A DNA stretch of 64,000 nt from CAYYYG01 sp964490875. GTDB taxonomy: Bacteria; Patescibacteriota; Microgenomatia; UBA1406; GWC2-37-13. The notes beneath the pieces were generated by a model. It worked only from the letters and a program-made list of their open reading frames with translations. It ran no database searches and had not been told where the DNA came from. Each line of letters opens with the position of its first letter. The stretch's first letter is position 1. Shown here piece by piece: positions 1 to 7,558 of this stretch. A program made the translations under genes and the position numbers. The DNA is taken from NCBI GenBank assembly GCA_964490875.1, contig CAZBEF010000001.1:248001-312000 (forward strand), given 5' to 3'.

Positions 1-1
1 A

Positions 2-298
2 GTTTTTATCACCGCTTACTTTTTGCCGGGAGTAAAGGTTGATAGTTTTGTAAGCGCAATTATTGTTGCAATTGTTTTAGGCGTAGTGAACTTCATCGTA
101 AAACCAATACTCCATCTTCTTACACTTCCAATTACTATCCTCACCTTAGGCCTTTTTTCATTTGTGATCAATGCACTTATGATATTGCTCGTTGATTTTC
201 TTGTTTCTGGATTCCATGTAGACAATTTTTGGGCAGCTTTATTATTTAGTTTGGTTTTATCGTTGGTTAGCTCTCTTCTTCATTCACTGACTGATTAA
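2..298 (+). CDS. Phage holin family 4-like membrane protein, 5' truncated by window edge
   Basis: The reading frame is open to the left edge (residues VFITAYFLPG precede the first in-window start-like codon at 23), so the gene begins upstream of the window. The visible 98 residues contain three hydrophobic segments and the pattern AYFLPGVKVDSF, then a second segment starting VNFIVKPIL and the ending FHVDNFWAALLFSLVLSLVSSLL. This is the layout of the mycobacterial-type phage holin superfamily IV (PF04020), small 4-TM inner-membrane proteins common in bacteria without any phage nearby. The family's real role is unclear. A DUF2130 gene follows after about 30 nt on the same strand. Confidence 0.75.
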   Translation, partial: VFITAYFLPGVKVDSFVSAIIVAIVLGVVNFIVKPILHLLTLPITILTLGLFSFVINALMILLVDFLVSGFHVDNFWAALLFSLVLSLVSSLLHSLTD

Positions 299-328
299 CG
301 TTTCAACATAATAAGTTTTTACATAACT

Positions 329-1573
329 ATGAATGACCAAATTGTGTGTCCTCATTGTCGTAAATCTATCCCATTAACCCAGGCAGTTTCCCATCAGTTG
401 AAAGAGCAAATGGAGCGTGAACGAGAAGAAGAAAAGAAAAAATGGGCAGCGGCATTCCAAAAAAGAATTGCAGAAGAAAAACAGAAGTATGAAGAAGAGT
501 ACGAGAAAGCCCGCGAGACTATCGAACAATCGTTAAAACAGAAACTGCAAAAGCAGATGGAGATGGAGTTTAAAGAGACGATGAATGAAAAAGATGAGCT
601 TGCCAAACAGAAGAAAGAACTTCAGGAGCAGCTGTTAGAATCAACACGCCAGATGCGCAAGGTTCGTGATGAATCGGAACAGGTAAAGTTAGATATGGAA
701 AAAAAGTTAGCCGAAGAGCAGGAAAAGATGCGTCTTGAAATGCAGAAACGAGCGGATGAAGAATACAAGCTTAAAATGCTTGAAAAAGATAAAAAGCTGA
801 GTGATGTTTTGAAAATAAATGAAGAACTGAAACGAAAACTCGAACAGGGATCGCAGCAGACTCAGGGTGAGGTGCTGGAGCTTGAATTGGAAACTCTTCT
901 GAAACGGGAATTTCCATATGATGATATTCAGCCGGTTGCCAAAGGTATCCGCGGCGCTGATCTTATGCAGGTTGTTAAAGACCGCCAAGGGCGCTCTTGC
1001 GGTACAATCATTTGGGAAACTAAACGAACAAAAGCGTGGAGCAATGAGTGGCTGCTTAAGTTAAAAGAAGATCAAAGGCTTGTTCATGCCGAACTGGCTG
1101 TTTTAGTTACGCAGGTTCTGCCTCCCGAACTTAAATATTTCGGCAATATAGATCATATCTGGATCTGCGAATACGGATGTTTTATGGGTGTCGCCACCGC
1201 GCTTCGTTCTAAACTGATTGAAGTTTCTGCAGTCAAAATGTCAATGGTAGGCAAAAATGAAAAGATGGAGGTTTTGTACAATTATCTATCAGGTACAGAG
1301 TTCAAACAGAGGGTTGAGGCGATTGTTGAAGCATTCAGGTCCATGCAGGAAGATCTGAAAAAGGAACGGGCTTGGTTTATGGCTAAATGGGCGAAACAGG
1401 AAAAAAATATCGGCAAAGTGATCGATAATACGTATGGAATGCACGGCGATCTCCAAAGTATTATCGGCAAATCTCTTGTTGAAATTGAAGGAATGGATCT
1501 GCTTCCTCCTTCGGACAGTAATGGTAATTCATCAAATGGAAATTCAAAAGACAAGCCGGAATCGTTATTTTAA
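329..1573 (+). CDS. DUF2130 domain-containing coiled-coil protein
   Basis: The 414-residue protein starts with a short zinc-ribbon-like pair (CPHC at residues 7-10). A long charged coiled coil follows at about 30-190, very rich in E, K, Q and R, then a globular part at about 200-370 with GIRGADLMQVV and CGTIIWETKRTKAWSNEW. This order is that of the DUF2130 family, whose C-terminal part resembles a restriction-endonuclease-like fold (an E..K motif is visible in WETKRT). The molecular function is not established. A Ser/Asn-rich tail ends the protein. It could be a nuclease-related scaffold, but that is inference from the fold only. Confidence 0.8.
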   Translation: MNDQIVCPHCRKSIPLTQAVSHQLKEQMEREREEEKKKWAAAFQKRIAEEKQKYEEEYEKARETIEQSLKQKLQKQMEMEFKETMNEKDELAKQKKELQEQLLESTRQMRKVRDESEQVKLDMEKKLAEEQEKMRLEMQKRADEEYKLKMLEKDKKLSDVLKINEELKRKLEQGSQQTQGEVLELELETLLKREFPYDDIQPVAKGIRGADLMQVVKDRQGRSCGTIIWETKRTKAWSNEWLLKLKEDQRLVHAELAVLVTQVLPPELKYFGNIDHIWICEYGCFMGVATALRSKLIEVSAVKMSMVGKNEKMEVLYNYLSGTEFKQRVEAIVEAFRSMQEDLKKERAWFMAKWAKQEKNIGKVIDNTYGMHGDLQSIIGKSLVEIEGMDLLPPSDSNGNSSNGNSKDKPESLF

Positions 1574-1613
1574 GCTGCTTGCTTTTTTATAATAAAGACT
1601 GAATAATAAGAAT

Positions 1614-2243
1614 ATGAAGAACGACAATGTCCATGATTTTTTTCATAATGTATCGCGACTGACAATAATTCTCCCTATTATAATAATCGGTCTGGCTATT
1701 ATTTTAAAACCCCGCGCTCCGGAAATTCCGCGGACCAAAAATGTTTTGTATGCAGTAACTCCCACTATTACTCCTGTTGTTACTCTTGTAAAAAGTCAAA
1801 CTCGAACACCTATTAATCTCCAAGGTCCGCTTACATGTGCCTTTAATTCTCAAGTTAATTACCAGGGCATGATTTATATTAAAAATAAGCATGTGCGGGC
1901 GGATGTAGTTACTTCATCAAGTAGCAGTGCTACTATTTCTGCCGTGTTAAGTGGCGATTGTTTATATAAGTGGGAACAAAAAAGTGTAACTGGAGTAAAA
2001 ATGTGTGGTTTATCTCAATATGTAGCAATACTAGATACGATGGCTAATTTTGGTGCACTTGATGCTCAAACTCTTATGTCTCTGGTTACTCAATTTGGGA
2101 ATGCCAATGGTGCAACTAATATGCCAAAAAATGTGCCAGAAACAGTATGTAAGAAAGACACGGTTTCTGATGGGGTGTTTGATATTCCAAAAACAATTCG
2201 ATTTCAGGTAAGAACCGCTACTCCTTCGGCAACTAACAGATGA
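1614..2243 (+). CDS. Hypothetical secreted/membrane-anchored protein
   Basis: The 209-residue protein has one hydrophobic segment at about residues 17-33 (LTIILPIIIIGLAIIL), then a Thr/Pro-rich linker and an extracytoplasmic domain with cysteines at LTCAFNSQ, SGDCLYKW, KMCGLS and ETVCKK. The even number of cysteines suggests disulfides. This fits an N-anchored surface protein. I recognise no family. It lies 40 nt after the DUF2130 gene on the same strand, and its 3' end abuts a convergent M23 peptidase gene only 3 nt away. Confidence 0.6.
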   Translation: MKNDNVHDFFHNVSRLTIILPIIIIGLAIILKPRAPEIPRTKNVLYAVTPTITPVVTLVKSQTRTPINLQGPLTCAFNSQVNYQGMIYIKNKHVRADVVTSSSSSATISAVLSGDCLYKWEQKSVTGVKMCGLSQYVAILDTMANFGALDAQTLMSLVTQFGNANGATNMPKNVPETVCKKDTVSDGVFDIPKTIRFQVRTATPSATNR

Positions 2244-2246
2244 TAG

Positions 2247-2837
2247 TTACATTTTTTTAATATTAGCAACTTGTTCTCCTCTTATTGGTTCATATTGGGT
2301 CTTAATTTCACCATTTACAAGAATTTTTTCAAATTGTGCAGGAAGAGCATCTCCTAAATGGAGACGAGGATTATTTTGCAGATGAAAATGAATATGAGGC
2401 TGCGAAGTATTTCCTGTATTACCGCATAAACCTAATTTTTGACCTTGTTGCACTTTGTCTCCAACTCGCACGCAGATGGAATTATATTGAAAATGACAAA
2501 GAACACTGTACTCGCCATTTTGATGATCGATTACTAAAGTATTACCATAGCCGATACCTCTATCTTGTTCTCCAGGATTTACATCGATAGCACCATTAAT
2601 TATTTGGATAATAACTCCATCACCCGGTGTAATAATCTCTTTACCAAAAACAGGAAAATCTAATAATGATTTCTCGTTTCCTGTATTTGTAGTTCTGAAA
2701 TCATAAGCATAGATCATGTTTTGAGGATTTCTATTTGGGCTATTATGATTATTTGTAGAAGGACTCTGTCCACCGTTACTAACAATAAGTGATTCTTTAA
2801 AAGGCAATATTAAAGAAGTTTTGGTTGAATAATTCAT
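2247..2837 (-). CDS. M23/LytM-family metallopeptidase
   Basis: The 196-residue protein carries the LytM zinc-peptidase signature. A first-motif His/Asp pair is probable (H31 and D46 in YAYDF), followed by the SVLCHFQ strand (H115) and the hallmark QPHIHFHLQ (H148 and H150). Family members cut peptide cross-bridges in peptidoglycan or serve as scaffolds for amidases. No signal peptide or membrane segment is visible, which is unusual for a cell-wall enzyme, so either export is non-classical or the substrate is internal. The first zinc-ligand motif is less canonical than the second. The gene follows the 5S rRNA on the same strand and is convergent with the gene on its left. Confidence 0.85.
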   Translation of the reverse strand: MNYSTKTSLILPFKESLIVSNGGQSPSTNNHNSPNRNPQNMIYAYDFRTTNTGNEKSLLDFPVFGKEIITPGDGVIIQIINGAIDVNPGEQDRGIGYGNTLVIDHQNGEYSVLCHFQYNSICVRVGDKVQQGQKLGLCGNTGNTSQPHIHFHLQNNPRLHLGDALPAQFEKILVNGEIKTQYEPIRGEQVANIKKM

Positions 2838-2868
2838 GAAGTTATTATACTAAATAGACATTTAGGCC

Positions 2869-2878
2869 AAAAAAAAAT
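2869..2878 (-). terminator. U-run downstream of 5S rRNA
   Basis: Read on the minus strand, the 3' end of the 5S rRNA is followed at once by a run of nine T residues. The closing helix of the 5S itself could supply the stem, giving a simple intrinsic terminator. Confidence 0.5.
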
Positions 2879-2996
2879 CCTGGCTACGACCTACTTTCCC
2901 CACACGCGCTTTGCAGTGAGTATCATCGGCGCTGATCTGTTTCACGACCTTGTTCGGGATGGGAAAGGGTGGGGCCAGATCGCTCCAGTAACCAAG
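2879..2996 (-). rRNA. rrf: 5S ribosomal RNA
   Basis: On the minus strand a 118-nt segment has the universal 5S core CCCATCCCGAACAAGGTCGT, followed by GAAAC. The 5' end CTTGGTTAC pairs with the 3' end GTAGCCAGG to close helix I (9 pairs, two of them G-U). The region after the core, TCACTGCAAAGCGCGTGTGG, fits helix IV/V. No 16S, 23S or tRNA lies beside it: the upstream neighbour is a DNA ligase gene and the downstream one a peptidase gene. The ends are set by helix pairing and could shift by 1-2 nt. Confidence 0.95.
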
Positions 2997-3048
2997 ACAA
3001 AGAATATTATACTTAAGCAGTCTAAAAATGGCAAGAGTAAATTATATC

Positions 3049-4842
3049 TTATTTCTTCTGCATGGCAAACATCTCCTCAAGCTCCTTGAGTGAGGTTGTC
3101 TCCTCTGGCCGTTTGTCGTCGCGGAAGCGTAACAGGCGGGGGAAGCGGAGGGCATATCCAGGAACGTCCACCTCGGTTGCAGATCCAGATTTGGACGGCT
3201 TTAACTTTCGGCCGGCTGTATGTACGGTCGATCTGGTTATCTCATCGGCTTTGATTTCTACCACAATCTCCGGCTTAATCCATACATCGCAGCCCATAGC
3301 CCGGTCCACATCATAATACGGTGATTCTTTAGCCGATTTAATCGCGTTTGCTCTTTCTTGTAATGTCTTCCATTCCTCATCCGATAGGCCGGTGCCTATT
3401 TTGGCAACCGTCACGTACTTATCTTCTTTTTCATCGCGCACTCCGACCAGAAAAGCGCCGATTCCAAATCCTGTCCGCTTACCTTTTCCATAATCAAATC
3501 CCATAACCAGACAATCGATGCTGTCATCTATCTTCGAAGAATAACTCCGTTTATACTTTATCCAATTCCAGCCGCGCGCGCCTGGCTGATAAACTCCATC
3601 TAATTTTTTAGCAACTACACCTTCTAATCCTTTTGAAATTGCATCGTCAAACAAAAGTTCGATCGTTTTCCCGTCTTCGACAACAGTCTCCGGCGCCATG
3701 ATAATGGTGTCTTTAAAAATATCACCAGTCAGTTTAAATGCCTTTTCCAATGCTTTCCGCCTTTCGGAAAATGGTTCGTGAATGTAATTTTTTCCATTTA
3801 AATACAACAGTTCAAACGCAAATACCTTTAAAGGAATTTCTTTTACTTTGTCTTCAATTCCGTACTTTCTTTTTCTTGTAGAGGTTTGTTGAAATGGCAG
3901 AAAACTGCCGGTGTTAACATCGAATCCAATCGATTCTCCTTCGAAAATTATTTCATCGGCTTTGACTTCTTTTTTCAGGCCTTCAATAACATCCGGGTAC
4001 ATAAGTGAAACCTCTTCCAGATTTCTTGAATAAAGCCGTACTTCGATACCTTTCGCTGTTTTTTTGTAATGTAGCTGAATTCTGAATCCGTCATATTTTG
4101 ATTCAATCACACATTTGCCGATTTTCTCAATTATTTCGTCGGTGGAAGAAAGCCGCTCGGCGCGCATCATAAGAATCGGGGTAAACGGTTGAGGCTGGAC
4201 AGATTTCAATCCTGATTCACCTTTTTCTTTCATAATATGCCCGATGAATCCAAGGTCCGGACGAACATGAAATGCCCGCTCAATAACAGGTCTCAGGCTT
4301 TTATTTCCGACACTCATCCATGAAAGCGCATCTAGTATTGTCATATCAGAAAATCCGAGCCTCATCGTTCCAGTTGGAATCCGTACTAAATAACAGGCAG
4401 CAAGTGGATCAAGCTGTCGTATCAAATGGGAAAGAATATTAATCTTAACTTCCTGCGAACCCGCGCCTCCGGCTGTCGCAAGTTTATATAATTGGTTAAA
4501 AACTTCCCGAACGGATAAATCCTCTTCATCAAGTGATTTAATTTCTTGTTTTAACTGAAAAACTGCTTTTCCTGTATCTCCGAATTTTCGGAATTCTGCA
4601 TCGACAGTTTGTTTATCAAGCTGCAGCGCATTCATAACACTTTTTAAGACCATTTTTTCGGCCATGCCAAACTCTATTTTTTCATACAATGGAACCACTC
4701 TTCCCTGCAGCAAATAAATTGCTTTATCGATTTCATCAACATGGAGTTTTTTAAATAGGTCAGCCAAAACCTCCGTGATGGTAAGTCTTGAAGATGTTTT
4801 TTCTATTTTTTCGAAATAAGTAGCCAGTTCTGAAAATTTCAT
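3049..4842 (-). CDS. lig: ATP-dependent DNA ligase, archaeal-type
   Basis: The 597-residue enzyme seals nicks using ATP. The adenylation motif ESKYDGFR has the nucleophile lysine at K249. An N-terminal DNA-binding domain occupies about 1-210 (ending RPDLGFIGHIMKEKG). Later motifs include IFEGESIGFD, EGVVAKKLDGVY and WIKYKRSY, and the C-terminal OB domain contains KTGFG-like and EIKADEIT segments. Length and order match archaeal replicative ligases rather than the short LigD or phage types. Most bacteria replicate with an NAD-dependent LigA, which is not seen here. The -10 hexamer upstream ends 8 nt before this ATG, so the message is probably leaderless. The fic gene stop codon overlaps that -10. 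Confidence 0.93.
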   Translation of the reverse strand: MKFSELATYFEKIEKTSSRLTITEVLADLFKKLHVDEIDKAIYLLQGRVVPLYEKIEFGMAEKMVLKSVMNALQLDKQTVDAEFRKFGDTGKAVFQLKQEIKSLDEEDLSVREVFNQLYKLATAGGAGSQEVKINILSHLIRQLDPLAACYLVRIPTGTMRLGFSDMTILDALSWMSVGNKSLRPVIERAFHVRPDLGFIGHIMKEKGESGLKSVQPQPFTPILMMRAERLSSTDEIIEKIGKCVIESKYDGFRIQLHYKKTAKGIEVRLYSRNLEEVSLMYPDVIEGLKKEVKADEIIFEGESIGFDVNTGSFLPFQQTSTRKRKYGIEDKVKEIPLKVFAFELLYLNGKNYIHEPFSERRKALEKAFKLTGDIFKDTIIMAPETVVEDGKTIELLFDDAISKGLEGVVAKKLDGVYQPGARGWNWIKYKRSYSSKIDDSIDCLVMGFDYGKGKRTGFGIGAFLVGVRDEKEDKYVTVAKIGTGLSDEEWKTLQERANAIKSAKESPYYDVDRAMGCDVWIKPEIVVEIKADEITRSTVHTAGRKLKPSKSGSATEVDVPGYALRFPRLLRFRDDKRPEETTSLKELEEMFAMQKK

Positions 4843-4850
4843 AAGTAGAT

Positions 4851-4856
4851 ATTATA
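4851..4856 (-). promoter_or_regulatory. -10 element of the ligase gene
   Basis: TATAAT on the minus strand ends 8 nt before the ligase ATG at 4842, which places the transcription start on or next to the start codon. It overlaps the TAA stop of the Fic gene at 4852-4854. Confidence 0.6.
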
Positions 4857-5895
4857 CCTGTACATAACGGGCTGATTTGGTGCTGCCGACTTTTTTGATA
4901 AGTCCTTTTTTAATAAGATCCTGAACATCGCGAAGTACGGTATCTTCTGATAAATCCGGAAACACAGTTGAAAAAGACTGATTCTGTAAATATCCAACAT
5001 CCTGTATATATTCGACAAGTTTTATCTGTCTATCGGTAAGGTAAATCTGCTGGCCGCCAAACTTTTCTTTCAGTTTTGTGTCTTTTGATAATTTCAGAAT
5101 TTTTTCTTTAATTTTTTCGAATTCAAATGCAGCGCCGTAGGTAAAATACTCAAGCCAGGGAGTGAGTTCTCCGGCAGAAGCTTTCTGCAAATTTTCATAA
5201 TAAGTAACTGCATTTCTGTCGTAATATTCTTCCAAAGAAAAGAATCTTCTGAAATCATAACCGCCTAAAAACATTAGCAATGTTGCGAGTGTTCGGGCTA
5301 CTCGTCCGTTGCCGTCAATAAATGGATGAATACGGACAAGTTCGTGGTGGGCAATTCCAGCTTTTAGTATCGGGTGAATTTCGTCTTTATCGTCTCGGTT
5401 TAGCCAGTATAAAAATTCGCGCATGAGAAATGGAACTTCCAGCGGGGGAGGGGGGCGAAAGGTAATTTCTCCGTTTCTTGAATTGCGGATCACTACTTGT
5501 TTCAATCGGTATTCTCCCTGCTGGTCTTCTGGCAGAATTTTGAAAACAATTATTTTGTGAATTTTTTTGATTACCTGTTCGTTAATTTTTTCAACCTGTT
5601 TTTTGGCTTCTTCTTCGATGTATTCGATAACTTTTCGGTAGTTTATGACTTCCTGAATGTCGCGCGGGCGTGCTACAACATCACGGCCTTCAAGAACTTC
5701 TTTGGCTTCTTCTTTTGCCAAGAGGTTTCCTTCAAGATGAGTGCCGTGGTATGCGGCGCGGACAACGGCGTCTTCGCGGAATTGTTTTTCCCAGAGAGGG
5801 AGAATGGGTGCGTGGCGGATTACTTCTTCAGCGGCTTCGATTTTGGCAATAGCGGTGAGGATTTTGTTGCTGATTACGAATGAGGGCTGGAACAT
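4852..5895 (-). CDS. Fic family protein (AMPylase fold) with C-terminal winged helix
   Basis: Fic enzymes transfer AMP or other nucleotide phosphates onto protein hydroxyls. The active-site motif HPFIDGNGRVAR is complete. An N-terminal THLEGN segment at about residues 52-57 resembles the inhibitory-helix motif that blocks the site in class II Fic proteins, though the usual Ser/Thr four residues before the Glu is Gly here. The last ~70 residues (LTDRQIKLVEYIQDVGYL...) look like a winged helix-turn-helix. I start at ATG 5895, not 5904, because TATAAT at 5903-5908 covers the upstream ATG and ends 7 nt before this one. The target is unknown; self-AMPylation or transcription control is possible. 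Confidence 0.88.
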   Translation of the reverse strand: MFQPSFVISNKILTAIAKIEAAEEVIRHAPILPLWEKQFREDAVVRAAYHGTHLEGNLLAKEEAKEVLEGRDVVARPRDIQEVINYRKVIEYIEEEAKKQVEKINEQVIKKIHKIIVFKILPEDQQGEYRLKQVVIRNSRNGEITFRPPPPLEVPFLMREFLYWLNRDDKDEIHPILKAGIAHHELVRIHPFIDGNGRVARTLATLLMFLGGYDFRRFFSLEEYYDRNAVTYYENLQKASAGELTPWLEYFTYGAAFEFEKIKEKILKLSKDTKLKEKFGGQQIYLTDRQIKLVEYIQDVGYLQNQSFSTVFPDLSEDTVLRDVQDLIKKGLIKKVGSTKSARYVQV

Positions 5896-5902
5896 GAAAA
5901 TC

Positions 5903-5908
5903 ATTATA
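5903..5908 (-). promoter_or_regulatory. -10 element of the Fic gene
   Basis: TATAAT on the minus strand lies 7 nt before ATG 5895. It overlaps the alternative upstream ATG, which therefore cannot be in the transcript. Confidence 0.6.
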
Positions 5909-5937
5909 CCATGATGTGTTCGGTAATTATGAAATCA

Positions 5938-6096
5938 AATTCCGGTAGATTCTGCCAGTCGCTCCATTTCGAAAGTGCTCGCAATCAGTCTCGTCTATTG
6001 GTAGTGTCATCGGTTTATGTTAACCATGGTTCCCTCTCGTTCAGAACACTTGCTCCGCGCTTTCGAAACTGTTCGCTCCTGCCACCTACCGGAATT
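5938..6096. repeat. Long imperfect inverted repeat between uppS and fic
   Basis: The 198-nt gap between uppS and fic holds an inverted repeat centred near 6017. The outer arms AATTCCGGTAG (5938-5948) and CTACCGGAATT (6086-6096) match perfectly. Inside them, TTTCGAAAG (5967-5975) and CTTTCGAAA (6060-6068) fall on the same axis. The intervening sequence matches only in part. No reading frame or tRNA is convincing here. It could be a MITE-like remnant or a structured RNA. Confidence 0.55.
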
Positions 6097-6102
6097 ACTA
6101 CC

Positions 6103-6801
6103 TTATTTTCCAAATCTTCGTTGTCGGTTCGAAAAGTCATTTATACTTTTTTCGAATAGTTCTGGAGTAAAGTCGGGGAAGAACATGTCTAGGAATTCGA
6201 TTTCGCTGTATTCGCTTTGCCAGAGCATGAAGCCGGAAATTCGTTTGTCGCCGCCTGTTCGGATTATAAGGTCCGGGTCTGGAATGCCGGCCGTATCCAT
6301 GAATGAACTGAATGTGTCTTTATCCAGATTTTTGTCTACAGGATTTGATTTTTGCATTTTTTTGATTGCCCGTAAAATTTCATCACGGCCGCCGTAGTTT
6401 ACCGCAAAAATAACGGTAATTTTTTTGTTATCTTTTGTTTTTTCAACAGCCTGGCGAATGCCATTTTGAATATCTTCCGGAAGAGTCTGCAAATTGCCGA
6501 TCATTAAAATCCGGGCGCCTTTTTTGTGCATCTCGTTGAGTTTAATCTGAATAAAATAGCGCATCAGTTTATATAAGTGGTTCACTTCATCTGGTGAACG
6601 TTTTGCAAGATTTTCGGTAGATAGAACCCAAAAGGTGAAGTATTGAATGCCAAGTTCGCCTGCTTTTTCGATAAGAGCGGGGAGTGTTTTGTCGGCCCCT
6701 GTTCGGTGCCCTTCGAAAAACGGCAGGCCTTTTGACTTAGCCCAGCGACGATTGCCGTCAGGTATCACCGCTACATGGGTTGGAACATGATGTTGGTTCA
6801 T
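6103..6801 (-). CDS. uppS: Isoprenyl transferase (undecaprenyl diphosphate synthase)
   Basis: This cis-prenyltransferase extends farnesyl diphosphate with isopentenyl diphosphate to make the lipid carrier for wall glycans. The N-terminal signature HVAVIPDGNRRWAK carries the catalytic Asp, and EGHR, FWVLSTEN and the C-terminal RTGGDKRISGFMLWQSEY are all present, with substrate-binding arginines. The length of 232 residues is normal. An upstream ATG at 6849 would overlap the promoter of the divergent pilin-like gene, so I prefer 6801, the start just before the conserved region. It may use isoprenoid units made by the mevalonate genes nearby. Confidence 0.93.
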   Translation of the reverse strand: MNQHHVPTHVAVIPDGNRRWAKSKGLPFFEGHRTGADKTLPALIEKAGELGIQYFTFWVLSTENLAKRSPDEVNHLYKLMRYFIQIKLNEMHKKGARILMIGNLQTLPEDIQNGIRQAVEKTKDNKKITVIFAVNYGGRDEILRAIKKMQKSNPVDKNLDKDTFSSFMDTAGIPDPDLIIRTGGDKRISGFMLWQSEYSEIEFLDMFFPDFTPELFEKSINDFSNRQRRFGK

Positions 6802-6817
6802 ACTATTATTAGTCTTC

Positions 6818-6846
6818 TTGACATGAAAAATCATTTCGTATAGACT
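6818..6846 (+). promoter_or_regulatory. Promoter for the pilin-like gene pair
   Basis: TTGACA (6818-6823), a 17-nt spacer and TAGACT (6841-6846) lie just before ATG 6853. The -10 ends 6 nt before the ATG, giving a leaderless message. Confidence 0.55.
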
Positions 6847-6852
6847 CATGAT

Positions 6853-7167
6853 ATGGATGTATATGCCTTAAACCTAGCAGATAAAAATTATTTTCCTGTT
6901 GCAAAGTATTCCAGCGTAGCTTCATTAGTAAATCTTTTTAGTCCAATACTTATTACCGGCGGTGCAATTTTATTTTTAGTAATGCTTCTTATGGCAGGTT
7001 TTAATGTTCTCACGGCAGCTGGTGAAGCAGAAAAGTTGGCCAAGGCGCAGAAAACTTTCATGTTTGCGATTGCTGGTCTATTAATCGTTATTTCTAGTTA
7101 TTTAATTGTTAAACTCCTGGGAGTAGTATTAAATATTCAGTCGGAGTTGAAACCATTCGGATTCTAA
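6853..7167 (+). CDS. T4SS pilin-like (TrbC/VirB2-type) membrane protein
   Basis: The 104-residue protein has two hydrophobic segments (about 30-50 and 70-95) separated by a short charged loop, AAGEAEKLAKAQKTF. This two-helix hairpin with a K/A/Q-rich cytoplasmic loop is the layout of VirB2/TrbC-like subunits and of the CPR T4SS_pilin family. A second, related gene follows 1 nt after its stop, so the two form an operon. In conjugation systems such proteins polymerise into the pilus; here the substrate is unknown. There is no signal-peptide cleavage site I can be sure of. Confidence 0.7.
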   Translation: MDVYALNLADKNYFPVAKYSSVASLVNLFSPILITGGAILFLVMLLMAGFNVLTAAGEAEKLAKAQKTFMFAIAGLLIVISSYLIVKLLGVVLNIQSELKPFGF

Positions 7168-7168
7168 T

Positions 7169-7558
7169 ATGATGACTTTTTTTTATGTGCTTGCCAACAC
7201 CTGCAATGATATCTTTGGATGTGTGACTCCTCCGGTAAACATACCAGGCTCAACAGGGAACAATCCATCTGCTGCCATTAGTAGTTTGTTTACAGTAATT
7301 ATTCGCCTCGTTATTACCGTTGCGGCTTTGTTAACGTTATTTTATCTTATGTGGGGAGCATTTGACTGGATAACTTCAGACGGCGCTAAAGATAAGATAG
7401 AAAAGGCTCAGCGAAAGATGACATATGCAGTTATTGGTGTTATATTTATTGTATTAGCATTCAGCATTTTCGGTGTCGTGGCTGGAAACGTTCTTGGCAT
7501 TGTGGAACTTACCGGCAATGGATTCAGATTTAAGATTCCTACCTTAGGAGGTCCTTAA
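7169..7558 (+). CDS. T4SS pilin-like membrane protein
   Basis: This is a 129-residue relative of the gene before it. A short Cys-containing ectodomain (NTCNDIFGCVTPP) is followed by two membrane helices around a loop with DGAKDKIEKAQRKMTYAVIG. The same GxxxKIxxAQ loop appears in the pilin-like proteins at 42559-42894 and at the C-terminus of the protein at 26815-28431, so the window holds at least four members. Its 3' end overlaps the convergent mevalonate kinase gene by 4 nt. Confidence 0.75.
   Translation: MMTFFYVLANTCNDIFGCVTPPVNIPGSTGNNPSAAISSLFTVIIRLVITVAALLTLFYLMWGAFDWITSDGAKDKIEKAQRKMTYAVIGVIFIVLAFSIFGVVAGNVLGIVELTGNGFRFKIPTLGGP

Noticed and set aside
2336..2590. Plus-strand frame of 84 residues inside the M23 peptidase gene
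   Set aside because: It lies fully opposite a gene with intact catalytic motifs and has no recognisable pattern.
5497..5883. Plus-strand frame of 128 residues opposite the Fic gene
   Set aside because: Very Phe-rich, with the composition expected of an antisense shadow; the Fic motif on the other strand is intact.
6103..6849. uppS start at 6849
   Set aside because: It would lie 4 nt from the divergent pilin-like ATG and across its promoter; ATG 6801 directly precedes the conserved region.
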